A DNA stretch of 64,000 nucleotides, from the NCBI RefSeq assembly GCF_000372725.1, contig NW_005196756.1, positions 390,719 through 454,718 of the forward strand, written 5' to 3'. The notes beneath the pieces were generated by a model. The model saw nothing but the letters and a program-made list of their open reading frames with translations. It did not search any database and had not been told where the DNA came from. Each line of letters starts with the position of its first letter. Position 1 is the first letter of the stretch. Shown here piece by piece: positions 54,102-64,000 of this stretch. This stretch comes from Emiliania huxleyi CCMP1516 (taxonomy: Eukaryota; Haptophyta; Isochrysidales; Noelaerhabdaceae). Position numbers and translations under genes: made by a program.

Positions 54102-55508
54102 ATGTCCAACCCGCCGCCTCGCTCCGCCTCCACCGCCGCGCCCTCGCCAAGCACGCCGCCGCCCGTCCGCCTCCTCGACCTCCCCAGGGAGCTCCTCGAG
54201 CGCGTCCTCTCTCGCTGCGACAGCCCCATCGACATCGCTCGCGTCGCGGCCGTCTCGCGTCTCTTCTACGCCTCGCTTGCGGTGGAGGGCATCCGCTTGT
54301 GGGCGCAAGAGCGCGAATTCGAGCTGCCGGCGCAGCCAGAGGGCGAGGGCTGCGCCATGCGGTGGCTGTGCTTCTCGGCGCTGCTGCGCGAGACCAACCC
54401 GCCGGCGAGGGTGGCGGCAGGCTGGCGGCACAGCGTCTTCATCGACGGAGAGGGGCGGCTCTCGTCGTGCGGCTCTGCGCCGCCCTTCTGTCCAGGCCTC
54501 CTTGGCCACGGCGAGGGTGTGACGCGGCTCAACACGCCGACGCGCCTCCCCTCGACGCTGGGAGAGCGCGCTGTGAGCGTTGCGGCTGGAGACGAGCACA
54601 GCCTCGCCCTCACCGGCAGCGGCGCTGTCTGGAGCTGGGGCAGTGGACACTATCGGTTGGGCCACGGCGACGCGCAGGACCGGCTGCTGCTGCCCAAGAA
54701 GGTCGAGGCCTTTGCTGGCCAGCGCGTCGTCGCTGTGTCGGCTGGATATAGCCACAGCCTCGCCCTCACCGCCGACGGCGCCGCGTGGAGCTGGGGCAGT
54801 GGAGGTTTCGGCCAGCTAGGCCACGGCGACCAGCAGAGCCAGCCGCTGCCGAAGAAGGTCGAGGCCTTCGCTGGGCGGCGCGTCGTCGCTGTGTCGGCTG
54901 GATATAGCCACAGCCTCGCCCTCACCGCCGACGGCGCCGCGTGGAGCTGGGGCAGTGGAACCAATGGCCGACTGGGCAACGGCGACCAGCAGAGCCAGCC
55001 GCTGCCGAAGAAGGTCGAGGCCTTCGCTGGGCGGCGCGTCGTCGCTGTGTCGGCTGGATATAGCCACAGCCTCGCCCTCGCCGCCGACGGCGCCATGTGG
55101 AGCTGGGGCAATGGAGCCTTTGGCCGGTTGGGCCACGGCGATCTGCAGAGCCAGCCGCTGCCCAAGAAGATCGAGGCCTTTGCTGACCAGCGCGTCGTCG
55201 CTGCGTCGGCTGGATATAGCCATAGCCTCGCCCTCACTGCCGACGGCGCCGTCTGGAGCTGGGGTGGTGGAGCCGCAGGCCAGCTGGGCCACGGCGACCA
55301 GCAGAGCCAGCCGCTGCCCAAGAAGGTCGGGGCCTTCGCTGGGCAGCGCGTCGTCGCTGTGTCGGCGGGAGCCTGCCACAGCCTCGCGAGCACCGCCGAT
55401 GGCGCCGTCTTTACCTGCGGCAAGGGTGAAAATGGCTGCCTAGGCCACGGAGAGGACCTGTCGAACCAGCTGCTGCCCAAGAAGGTCGAGGTGTGGGCGC
55501 AGGAATGA
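54102..55508 (+). CDS. F-box / RCC1-repeat protein (intact)
   Basis: 468 aa, one exon, ATG at 54102. After a Pro/Ser leader comes an F-box (LLDLPRELLERVLSRCDS, IARVAAVSRLFY), about residues 24-60. A linker follows (SLAVEGIRLWAQEREFELPA), and from about residue 150 seven RCC1 repeats of about 50 residues with the signature HSLALTADGAxWSWGxGxxGxLGHGDxQ. RCC1 repeats form a seven-bladed propeller; with an F-box they serve as substrate adaptors of SCF ubiquitin ligases. Three adjacent repeats (about 54730-55080) are nearly identical at DNA level, pointing to recent gene conversion or unequal exchange. At least four broken relatives lie in this window (2.6, 31.4, 49.3-53.6 and 62.4 kb). Confidence 0.9.
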   Translation: MSNPPPRSASTAAPSPSTPPPVRLLDLPRELLERVLSRCDSPIDIARVAAVSRLFYASLAVEGIRLWAQEREFELPAQPEGEGCAMRWLCFSALLRETNPPARVAAGWRHSVFIDGEGRLSSCGSAPPFCPGLLGHGEGVTRLNTPTRLPSTLGERAVSVAAGDEHSLALTGSGAVWSWGSGHYRLGHGDAQDRLLLPKKVEAFAGQRVVAVSAGYSHSLALTADGAAWSWGSGGFGQLGHGDQQSQPLPKKVEAFAGRRVVAVSAGYSHSLALTADGAAWSWGSGTNGRLGNGDQQSQPLPKKVEAFAGRRVVAVSAGYSHSLALAADGAMWSWGNGAFGRLGHGDLQSQPLPKKIEAFADQRVVAASAGYSHSLALTADGAVWSWGGGAAGQLGHGDQQSQPLPKKVGAFAGQRVVAVSAGACHSLASTADGAVFTCGKGENGCLGHGEDLSNQLLPKKVEVWAQE

Positions 55509-55564
55509 GTTCACGGCCGTGTTAGTTTCCGCTGCTGAGTCACAGGCGGCGGCCCAGCACCGTC

Positions 55565-55628
55565 CTGGCCGACGGTGCCGCCCGAAGCTGCGGCTATGGA
55601 AGCAAAGGCCGGTTGGGCCACGGAGACG
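55565..55628 (+). pseudogene. Single RCC1-repeat scrap
   Basis: Reads ADGAARSCGYGSKGRLGHGD in one frame, a fragment of one RCC1 blade just downstream of the intact gene. Too short for function. Confidence 0.6.
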
Positions 55629-55899
55629 AGTCTATTGATGAGTGTGGGGTAAAAGAAAAAGAAAAATCTTCTCCGGCCGAGCTCCCATTTAAGGGGCCAG
55701 GGGGCGCGCGCGCGCGCCCCGGGCTCGGCGCCGACGGCGCGATCTGCCTTCTGAGGAGGGGACCCGGCTGGGCGACGAGCTGTGTACGATTTCCCGACAA
55801 CGAACGCAAAAACATGCACGTACGATCAGTACGGTAATGAGCTACGAGCCGCCAGCGCCCCGCCCAAGCTGCAGAACATGTGCGAACCAGTGCCTATGA

Positions 55900-56190
55900 C
55901 GCTCAAGGAGTAGGCGCGGAGCGCCGCGCGCGGAGCGCGCCCCGAAGAAAATTTCGAGGGTTGTAGAGGGCTAGATGCGATTTCTATTAAGAGTTTGACT
56001 CACACGCAGGCCCTAGCCAATCTCGAGTGGCGGCGCTCCGCGCCTACCCATGCAGCGGCGCGCTCCGCGCGTGTTCTGCAGCGGCGCGCTCCGCGCGTGT
56101 GTGTCTAGCTAGCGCGCTCCGCGCGTGCGGTGTCCAGCTAGCGCGCTCCGCGCGTGTCCGGGTAGAGCACCGGCGCGCTCCGCGCGCATG
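55900..56190. repeat. GCGCGCTCCGCGCGTG word cluster
   Basis: About six copies of GCGCGCTCCGCGCGTG, plus the inverse form GCGCGGAGCGCGCC at 55918-55945, spaced 20-50 bp apart. The last copies form the 3' end of the kinase gene and code for its C-terminal ARSALAGHRTRGAR. The words are self-complementary and could form hairpins at the transcript end. Confidence 0.8.
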
Positions 56191-57687
56191 AGAATCCAGT
56201 GCTTATGCTCATAAGCACTAAAAGCTCGTTTCTGCAGCTTGGCGCCCCGCCCCTCGCCCCGCGGCCTCCCCCGCCCGCCCCGCCCGCCCCGCCCGCCTCG
56301 CCCGCCTCGCCCGCCCCGCCCGCCCCGCCCGCCGACCACCGCCGCGCCACCAGCGGGCGGCGGGTGTGGCACAGCGCGAGTGGGTGGCTGGTAGACAAAC
56401 GTCGCCTGCTCCGCCACCTGCGCCCCGCTCGCGGCGATGGGCAGCGCCGGCTGGCGGCAAGCCGGGCAGTTGGTGTCGCGCTCCAGCACGCGCGGCGCAC
56501 ACGCCTCGCAATACAATGCGTGGCCGCACGCGAAGCGGACCGATCGCGGCGCCGACCAGCAAAAGTCGCACTGGCGCGCCTCCCCGTCCGCCTCGGCTGC
56601 CGCCGCCCCCGCGAGGCTCGGAATCTCAGCCTCCGCTGCTTCGACTAGCGCCTCCAGCCGCGGCAGCGCCTCTACGAGCGGCATCCGCTTCCTCTTCCGC
56701 TCGTACGCCAGCCCGACCACCAGCCGCGTCAGCTCCTCGGCCTGCGCCGCCGACCAGCCCGCGTCGGCCGCCGCGATGCCCTCAGCCGTGTCGGGCTCCT
56801 CCAATGCATCGTCGCACGCGTTGAGCAAGCCGACGGCGCCGCGGCTAGTAAGGCTGACGAGCAGCGTGATGCCGAGCGCGAAGCCGTCAGTGAGCTGCGA
56901 AGCTTGGTTGTCGTGCATGATGATCGAGTCCATGTAGCCGGGCTTGCCAAAGATGCGCTGCGTCGACAGGTGCGACACCTGTCCACTGCTGCCGGCCGTC
57001 GCCTCTGCCGCGCGCGCGAGGCCCACGTCGGCGAGGTAGCCGTTGCCGCGCTCGTCGAGCAGGATGTTGCCCGCCGAGACGTCGCGGTGCAGGATCATCG
57101 GAGAGCGCGTGTGCAAGTAATGCAGCGCGCTCGCCGCGTCGCGCAGCACGCGGAGCCGTGCGGCGGAGGAGAGCGGCGGAGGCGGCGTCTCGAAGCCGAG
57201 CATGCGGAGCCGCTGCAGCGCGGCTGGAGTGCGGTAGAGGCGGTCCTCGAGGCTGCCGCCGCGGCAGAGAGGGTAGACGAGGCACGCTCTCGCCGGCGCC
57301 AAACAGACGCCGAGGAGAGGGAGTAGAGACTGGTGGCACGCCGCACTGAGCGTGCGCACCTCGCTCTGCAGCTCGGCGAGGCCTTGGGCGCCGACACCGA
57401 CCAGCGCCGTCTTGACGGCGAACCCGCAAGCGACGCGCGGGAGAGACGGCAGCGCGTCGCAGCGGTAGACGCGCCCGAAGCCTCCCTCGCCCACCTTGCG
57501 CGCCTCGGCAAAGCCGTCCGTCGCCGTAATCAGCTCGTCGAGAGGGACGGCGACGGGCGGCGCGGCGGCGGCGGCGAGGGCGGCGACACTCGCCGCCGCC
57601 GACGCTGCCGCCGCTGCTGCCGTCGCCTCCGCTGCCGCCGCCTCTTGAGCCTCCGCCGCCGCCACGGCCGCCACCGCCGCCTCTACA

Positions 57688-57767
<80 letters not shown>

Positions 57768-60700
57768 CGCTGCCTCCGCTTCCGCCCTCATCCTCGCCTC
57801 CTCCCTCTCCCTTGCCGCCTCCTCCCTCGCCCTCGCCTCCGCCTCCTCCCTTGCCCGCGATGCCGCCTCCGCCTCCTCCGCCGCCCGCGCCGCCGCCTCC
57901 GCCTCCTCCGATGCCCGCGCCGCCCGCGCCTCCTCCGCCGCCCGCGCCTCGTCCGCCGCCCGCGCCGCCGCCTCTGCCTGCCTCGCCGCCGCCTTCTCCT
58001 CCTTCTGCCGCTGCCGCTTCAGCGGCTTGGCCAGATCATCGCGCAGCAGCCGCGCCGCCCGCAGCGCCTCCGAGCCGTTGGCGGCGTCGACGTTCGCGTT
58101 GATCGCCGCCCTGAGCGCCTCGAGATCGGCGTCGCCTCGGCCGCACGCCTCAACCGCCTCGCGCAGCGCAGCCTCGGCAGCATCGCGCGCCTTCGCCGCC
58201 TCCGCTGCCGCTGCCGCCTCGCGTGCGGCCGCCGCGGCCTGTTCGGCTGATTGTGCGACCACCGTCTCCCCCTCAGCCTCTGCTGCGGTCGACGAGTGCT
58301 CCTCGAGGGCGCGCACGCACTCGGCGTGGCCCTTCTCCTTGGCCCACTGCAGCGCCGTCTTGCCGCTCGCACTGCGCGCCGCCGCATCTGCGCCCGCCTG
58401 CAGCAAGCGCCGCACGACGGCGGGGCGGTCAAAGACGGCGGCGCACATCAGCGCGGTGCGGCCGTAGCTGTCCTGCATGTTGATCTCCGCGCCGCGCCGT
58501 ATCAGCAAGTCGACCACCCGCTCGTGGCCGTTGTTGGCGGCGAGCATCAGCGCAATCCAGCCGTCGCTGCTCTGCAGGTTGATCTCCGCGCCGTGCTGCA
58601 GGAGCAAGTCGACCACCCGCTCGTGGCCGTTGCTGGAGGCGTACAGCAGCGCGGTGTCGCCGTTGCTGTTCTGTAGGTTGACATCAGCGCCGTGCCGTAT
58701 CAGCAAGTCGACCACACGCTCATGGCCGTAGTAGGCGGCGAGCATCAGCGCGGCGCCGCCGACGCTGTTCTGCAGGTTGATGGTCGCGCCGTGCTGCAGC
58801 AGCATGTCGACTAGCCGCTCGTGGCCGTGGCGGGCGGCTTTCATCAGCAGGGTGAGGCCGCTCACCTCGCCCTTCTCGTACGTCGCGTCGGCCCGCCCGC
58901 CGCTGTCAAGCCACGCCAGCACAGCCTCCTCCTCGCCTCGCGCAGCTGCTTTCACAACCGCATCGGGGGCTGTCGCGACACCGCTCGACGCTCGCTCCGC
59001 CGCCACCGCTGGAGACAGCGTCTTTGCGACTCTCGGTCCAGCCGAGGAAGCGCCGCCGGAGGAAGCGCCGCCTGCGCCTGCGCCGCCGGCTGCCGCCGCA
59101 GTGGGCCGTCCCGCCACCACCGACTCCTTGACGTGCTGCCGGAAGGCCTCGACGCACTCGGCGTGGCCCCTCTCCTTGGCCCAATGCAGCGCCGTCTTGC
59201 CGCTCTCACCGCGCGCCGCCGTGTCTGCGCCCGCCCGCAGCAAGCACCGCACGACGGCGGGGTGGTTGAAGAAGGCGGCGTTCATCAGCGCGGTGACGCC
59301 GCTGCTGTCCTGCAGGTTGACCTCAGCACCGCGCCATATCAGCAATTCGACCACCCGCTCGTGGCCTTTGAAGGCGGCGTCAATAAGCGCGGTGCCACCC
59401 TCGCTGTTCTGCAAGTTAGCCTTTGCCCCGTGCCGCAGCAGCAGCTCGACCACCCGCTCGTGGCCCTGGAGGGCGGCGCCCATCAGCGCGGTGCCGCCGT
59501 CGCTGCTCTGCAGGTTGATCTCCGCGCCGCGCTGCAGCAACAGCTCGACCAGCCGCTCGTGGCCGTGGAAGGCGGCGCCCATCAGCAGCGTGAGGCCGCT
59601 CACCTTGCCTCTGTCGTATGTCGCGTTGACCCGCCCGCCGCCGTCGAGCCACGCCAGCACCGCCTCCTCCTCGCCACGTTCCGCCGCTGCCACGACCGCG
59701 TCGGGGGCTGCCACGACACCGCTCGACGCCTGCTCCGCCGCCGCCACTGGAGATAGCGTCTTCGCGACTCTCGATCCAGCCGAGGGAGCGCCGCCGGAGG
59801 AAGCGCCGCCTGCGCCTGCGCCGCCGGCTGCCGCCGCAATGGGCCGTCCCGCCACCACCGACTCCTTGACGTGCTGCCGGAAGGCCTCGACGCACTCGGC
59901 GTGGCCCTTCTCCTTGGCCCAATGCAGCGCCGTCGTGCCGCTCTCACTGCGCACCGCCGTGTCTGCGCCCGCCCGTAGCAAGCACCGCACGACGGCGGGG
60001 TGGTTGAAGTAGGCGGCGAGCATCAGCGCGGTGACGCCGTCGCTGTCCTGCAGGTTGACCTCAGCACCGCGCCGTATCAGCAAGTCGACCACTCGCTCGT
60101 GGCCGTTGCCGGCGGCGGCGATCAGCGCGGTCCAGCCGTCGCTCCTCTGCAGGTTGAGCTCCGCGCCGTGCTGCAGCAGCAGCTCGACCACCCGCTCGTG
60201 GCCGTGGAAGGCGGCTTTCATCAGCAGCGTGAGGCCGCTCGCATCACCTCTCTCGTGCGTCGCGTTGACCCGCCCGCCGCCCTCGAGCCACGCCAGCACT
60301 GCCTCCTCCTCGCCTCGCGCAGCTGCTTTCACAACCGCATCGGGGGCTGTCGCGACACCGCTCGACGCTCGCTCCGCCGCCACCGCTGGAGACAGCGTCT
60401 TTGCGACTCTCGGTCCAGCCGAGGAAGCGCCGCCGGAGGAAGCGCCGCCTGCGCCTGCGCCGCCGGCTGCCGCCGCAGTGGGCCGTCCCGCCACCACCGA
60501 CTCCTTGACGTGCTGCCGGAAGGCCTCGACGCACTCGGCGTGGCCCCTCTCCTTGGCCCAATGCAGCGCCGTCTTGCCGCTCTCACCGCGCGCCGCCGTG
60601 TCTGCGCCCGCCCGCAGCAAGCACCGCACGACGGCGGGGTGGTTGAAGAAGGCGGCGTTCATCAGCGCGGTGACGCCGCTGCTGTCCTGCAGGTTGACCT

Positions 60701-61961
60701 CAGCACCGCGCCATATCAGCAATTCGACCACCCGCTCGTGGCCTTTGAAGGCGGCGTCAATAAGCGCGGTGCCACCCTCGCTGTTCTGCAAGTTAGCCTT
60801 TGCCCCGTGCCGCAGCAGCAGCTCGACCACCCGCTCGTGGCCCTGGAGGGCGGCGCCCATCAGCGCGGTGCCGCCGTCGCTGCTCTGCAGGTTGATCTCC
60901 GCGCCGCGCTGCAGCAACAGCTCGACCAGCCGCTCGTGGCCGTGGAAGGCGGCGCCCATCAGCAGCGTGAGGCCGCTCACCTTGCCTCTGTCGTATGTCG
61001 CGTTGACCCGCCCGCCGCCGTCGAGCCACGCCAGCACCGCCTCCTCCTCGCCACGTTCCGCCGCTGCCACGACCGCGTCGGGGGCTGCCACGACACCGCT
61101 CGACGCCTGCTCCGCCGCCGCCACTGGAGATAGCGTCTTCGCGACTCTCGATCCAGCCGAGGGAGCGCCGCCGGAGGAAGCGCCGCCTGCGCCTGCGCCG
61201 CCGGCTGCCGCCGCAATGGGCCGTCCCGCCACCACCGACTCCTTGACGTGCTGCCGGAAGGCCTCGACGCACTCGGCGTGGCCCTTCTCCTTGGCCCAAT
61301 GCAGCGCCGTCGTGCCGCTCTCACTGCGCACCGCCGTGTCTGCGCCCGCCCGTAGCAAGCACCGCACGACGGCGGGGTGGTTGAAGTAGGCGGCGAGCAT
61401 CAGCGCGGTGACGCCGTCGCTGTCCTGCAGGTTGACCTCAGCACCGCGCCGTATCAGCAAGTCGACCACTCGCTCGTGGCCGTTGCCGGCGGCGGCGATC
61501 AGCGCGGTCCAGCCGTCGCTCCTCTGCAGGTTGAGCTCCGCGCCGTGCTGCAGCAGCAGCTCGACCACCCGCTCGTGGCCGTGGAAGGCGGCTTTCATCA
61601 GCAGCGTGAGGCCGCTCGCATCACCTCTCTCGTGCGTCGCGTTGACCCGCCCGCCGCCCTCGAGCCACGCCAGCACTGCCTCCTCCTCGCCTCGCGCAGC
61701 TGCTTTCACAACCGCATCGGGGGCTTCCGAGACACCGCTCGACGCCTGCTCCGCCGCCGCCACTGGCCGCAATCTCTCCGGCCGCACCTGCACGCTCTCG
61801 CCGCTTCCCTCGAGCGCCACAGCGTAGCGGCCGCCCTCGAAGCTCCGCGCCTCGCCCCGCCGCCCGTTCAGCTCGGGGCGGGCAGAGAGCCCGCTAATCT
61901 CGACTCGCTGCCCAAGCAGCGGCGCGTCGGCAGGCGACGTGCCACACACTGTCTCTGGCAT
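56109..61961 (-). CDS. Giant ankyrin / coiled-coil / protein kinase / RING protein
   Basis: 1950 aa in one exon, ATG at 61961. N-terminal module of about 70 residues (GQRVEISGLSARPELNGRRG ... GGRYAVAL), seen in other algal proteins. Residues about 75-1260 are ankyrin blocks in five sets, each ending WAKxKGHAECV-A. About 1270-1460 is Ala/Glu/Arg coiled coil. The kinase domain (about 1470-1780) opens LITATDGF...GEGGFGRVYRC like IRAK/Pelle/plant RLK kinases, with FAVK, HRDVSAGNILL and DVG in place of DFG. Then a C3HC4 RING (about 1796-1840, CDFCWSAP ... CGHALYCEAC ... CPACRQPA) and an RGG run. Kinase plus RING plus ankyrins recalls Arabidopsis KEG and XB3-type ligases, with a different order. 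A self-modifying ubiquitin ligase/kinase in signalling is inferred; the DVG variant leaves activity open. A 1377-bp internal tandem duplication lies in the ankyrin part. Confidence 0.88.
58905..61715. repeat. 1377-bp in-frame tandem duplication in the ankyrin region
   Basis: Period 1377 bp (459 codons): for instance 59416-59922 recurs unchanged at 60793-61299. Two full units (about 58905-60281 and 60282-61658) and the start of a third are essentially identical, so the event is very recent or is an assembly duplication. 1377 is a multiple of 3, so the frame is kept. Confidence 0.9.
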
Positions 61962-62167
61962 ATCGGCGGGAGCGCGCCCGCGGCCTTGAATTCTTTTATT
62001 TTGAAATCGGGAGCCGGCTGCCGGCGGTCGGCGTCGCTTCCGCCGCCGCCACAGCAGCGAGCGAGCTCCTGTGTCGCGTTTTGCCGACGCAGCGTGAACG
62101 CGCGCCGCGCAGCGGCGAGCGAGCGTGCTCGGAGCTGGGTCGAGTCGTTAGCGCGCGATTATTTTTC
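61962..62167. other. 5' region of giant kinase gene
   Basis: Upstream of the minus-strand start. Contains the AT-rich TTCTTTTATTTTGAAATC shortly before the ATG. No other feature recognised. Confidence 0.4.
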
Positions 62168-62241
62168 TTTGGGTTAGGGTTTTAGGGTCAGGTAGGGACT
62201 AGGGTAAAGTGTAGGGACTATATAGGGTTGTTAGGGTTAGG
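62168..62241 (+). repeat. Interstitial telomere-like repeats
   Basis: About 70 bp of degenerate (T)TTAGGG units: GGGTTAGGGTTTTAGGGTCA, then TAGGGACTAGGG and GTTGTTAGGGTTAGG. It ends exactly where the right copy of the segmental duplication (GGTGCACGCTGCCGAAGCAG) begins. Confidence 0.8.
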
Positions 62242-62396
62242 TGCACGCTGCCGAAGCAGTGTCGTCCCCGTGTGCTCTCTTAGTGCTCTTCGATGATTGC
62301 GTCTGGATTCTGTTCCAGACTAGGTCCAGCCCAGGGTGGCCAGGTATGCCTATGAATTCTGTTCTCGTGTCGCGCTGCTAAAAAAATCTTTTGTGG

Positions 62397-62550
62397 ATGT
62401 CAGCCGTGTGCCGCGCCGCCTCGCCTCCGCCTCCGCCGCCGCTCCCTCGCCAGACACGCCGCCGCCCGCCCGCCTCCTCGACCTCCCCACGGAGCTCCTC
62501 GTGCGTGCCCTCTCTCACTGCGACCCCGCCGACATCGCTCGCATCTACGG
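62397..62550 (+). pseudogene. F-box gene 5' fragment, right copy
   Basis: Same fragment as 49275-49430 (LLDLPTELLVRALSHCDPAD), but the ATG leader here is in another frame owing to a small insertion (CCGTGTGCCGCG). It runs into the antisense 3' end of the proline-rich gene. Confidence 0.8.
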
Positions 62551-64000
62551 TAGCAGAACGTTCGGCGCAGCCGACGGTGGTGGCGGTGGTGGAGGAGGCG
62601 TGTTCAGATTGCTGAGGTACTGGTTCAGGGCCACGATGTCAGCGTTGCTCTCCTGAGTGCCACCCGCCGTGCATGCCGTGTGCCCCCAGTACTGCTCTTC
62701 GAATCCACGCCGGCGAGGGAGGTACCCGTTGGTCAGCCAGTCGTTGCGGTAGCATCCAAAAGTGGTCCGGACCCCAGTTGCCGCCATGATCGCCGCGTTG
62801 AGCGCGCTCACCTCGCTGTTGCAGCGAGAAGCGGCGTTGGTGTTGTACGCGGCAGGCATGAGGAAGTTGGTGTTGTCCGCGGCAGGCATGAGGAAGTCGC
62901 GGCCGCTCGTATAGCGCGTGCTCGTAAAGCAGCGGAAGTCGACAGTGGTGCCTTGCGCTGCGATGGCGCTGTTGAGCAGGCTCGCGTCGGTGTTGCACTG
63001 GTTGATATTGTCGGTCGCGGTCGTGATGGAGTGGCAATTGCCGCAACTGGGCTCGCACAGGAAGTGGTTGACGAGCGGCACCGGCGGCGGCGAAAGCGGA
63101 GGCGCTGAAGGCGGCAGCGGTGGAGGTGATGTTGGAGGCGGCCGCGGCGGAGGCGGCGGCGACGGCGGCGGCGGCAGCAGCGGCGGCGACGACGGAGGTG
63201 GCCGCGGCGGGGTTAACGGTTGGGGCGGGGGTGCCGGCGGCGGCGACGGCAGCGGCGGCGGCGGCGCCGGTGGACGCGGCGACGGCGGCGGGTGTGGCGG
63301 CGGTGGCAGGGGAGGATCAAAGAGGAAGTCAAGCCCGGCGTTTGTGACATTGCCCGCGATGGCGCCGAGATCGATGACTGCACCGGTCGCCGCGTATCGA
63401 AGCAGCAGCGCGCCAAGAGCCATCCCGACGGCCGCCAGTGTGCACGCGGCTGGGAGAGAGCAGCAGAGCGCGGCCTTAACCGTGCGGCCGCCGCGCCTGG
63501 CATCCTGCGGGTCGCGAAGCCGCTGCGGCCGGAAGGCGATCGAAGGCCGCGCCCGGGAGGACCCCGCCGCGTTTTGCAACGCGAGCAACCGGAGAGCAAC
63601 CGGAGAGTTGAGTAAGGACCCCGCCGCGTTTTCCAACGCGTTCAACCGGAGAGTTGAGTTTGAGAGCCAGACGCTCTTCTGCAGCAAAGCGACGAGCGCC
63701 TGCTTCGGGTTGGAGCCCGTCTCAGCAGCCTCGTCGAGCGCCTCGTCGACGGCCGTCCCGTCCACCCCCGCCGCTGCGAGCCGCTGCCGCAGCTCCGAGA
63801 GCTTGAGGTGCGCGAGGGCCTCCGCCGCCTCGCCCGCCGCCTCGCCCTCCACCACTGGTGCAGCGAGTGCCTCTTCGGGCACAGCAATCCCATTCGGCTT
63901 CTCCTCGCCCTGCGAAGGGGCGGCTGGCGGGACCGGCGGCGTGTCGGGAATGTCGCTCGGAACGTCGTCCGCGGCGAGACTTGAGAGAAGGGTCTCAAAC
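62545..64000 (-). CDS. Proline-rich single-pass membrane protein, copy 2 (N-terminus beyond window)
   Basis: Open to the window edge; by comparison with copy 1 at 49421-50869, only about ten N-terminal codons lie outside. Same order: helical SELRQRLAAAGVDG motif, transmembrane helix (AACTLAAVGMALGALLLRYA), long proline-rich linker and Cys-containing repeats. It has eight extra residues (PRRRGFEE) between NGYL and QYWGH, coded by a 24-nt insertion. That insertion repeats a string found at the broken F-box/RCC1 junction near 51520. A handful of other substitutions (for example QKS for QKR). Probably as functional as copy 1. Confidence 0.85.
   Translation of the reverse strand, partial: FETLLSSLAADDVPSDIPDTPPVPPAAPSQGEEKPNGIAVPEEALAAPVVEGEAAGEAAEALAHLKLSELRQRLAAAGVDGTAVDEALDEAAETGSNPKQALVALLQKSVWLSNSTLRLNALENAAGSLLNSPVALRLLALQNAAGSSRARPSIAFRPQRLRDPQDARRGGRTVKAALCCSLPAACTLAAVGMALGALLLRYAATGAVIDLGAIAGNVTNAGLDFLFDPPLPPPPHPPPSPRPPAPPPPLPSPPPAPPPQPLTPPRPPPSSPPLLPPPPSPPPPPRPPPTSPPPLPPSAPPLSPPPVPLVNHFLCEPSCGNCHSITTATDNINQCNTDASLLNSAIAAQGTTVDFRCFTSTRYTSGRDFLMPAADNTNFLMPAAYNTNAASRCNSEVSALNAAIMAATGVRTTFGCYRNDWLTNGYLPRRRGFEEQYWGHTACTAGGTQESNADIVALNQYLSNLNTPPPPPPPPSAAPNVLLP

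Larger units (their letters stand above)
62240..64000. repeat. Segmental duplication, right copy (runs off window)
   Basis: Matches 49109-50881 in the same orientation, 13.1 kb apart. Lacks the ACTCCAGT segment near its start and carries a 24-nt insertion at about 62696-62719. Continues to the window end. Confidence 0.9.

Noticed and set aside
62168-62241. True chromosome end
   Set aside because: Sequence continues for at least 1.76 kb of duplicated genic DNA, and the telomere-like repeats are short and degenerate.

Overview
The window is GC-rich nuclear DNA of a eukaryotic microalga, most like a haptophyte (Emiliania / Chrysochromulina type). This is inference, not identification. The signs are very high coding GC, many short introns with GC-AG as well as GT-AG borders, proline-rich membrane proteins, large ankyrin, F-box/RCC1 and leucine-rich-repeat families, and abundant low-complexity DNA. 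No bacterial, organellar, rRNA, tRNA or CRISPR features were found.

Left third (0-24 kb): an ankyrin/coiled-coil gene; a five-exon gene with a hAT-like RNase-H fold region fused to a C-terminal chromodomain; a minus-strand cluster with a KH-domain/RGG RNA-binding locus and a JmjC-like gene; an FkbM-type methyltransferase; a small three-exon gene with DIDGA repeats; and two single-pass membrane proteins, one with a cytoplasmic S-H-Q-W / W-C-R domain. Middle (24-46 kb): tandem repeats; an eight-exon gene joining FG repeats, RNI-type LRRs, an acidic stretch, ankyrins and a coiled coil; two paralogous F-box-like/LRR genes around a 4 x 379-bp array of strong hairpins; and a 13-exon nucleostemin-type (GNL3/NUG1) circularly permuted GTPase gene. 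Right third (46-64 kb): a type II membrane protein, a short LTR element, two copies of a block carrying a proline-rich membrane protein gene, intact and broken F-box/RCC1 genes (one split by a long-TIR element), and a 1950-aa ankyrin-kinase-RING protein with a recent internal tandem duplication. Interstitial telomere-like repeats mark the edge of one duplicated block.

The most interesting signal is a set of introner-like elements. At least three unrelated short repeat families sit exactly in introns. The best copies are bounded by 9-10 bp direct repeats that begin with GC or GT. The left direct repeat supplies the 5' splice site, and the element's own 3' end (CACGCAG, GCGTAG or CATAG) supplies the 3' splice site. 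Removing element plus one direct repeat restores conserved coding motifs, such as the P-loop of the nucleostemin-like GTPase. This fits recent intron gain by transposition and may partly explain why so many introns here start with GC.

Multi-exon models were built by eye from reading frame, splice borders and family motifs. Where family motifs span the junctions (GTPase, chromodomain gene, membrane receptor) they are strong. The minus-strand KH/JmjC region is the least certain.
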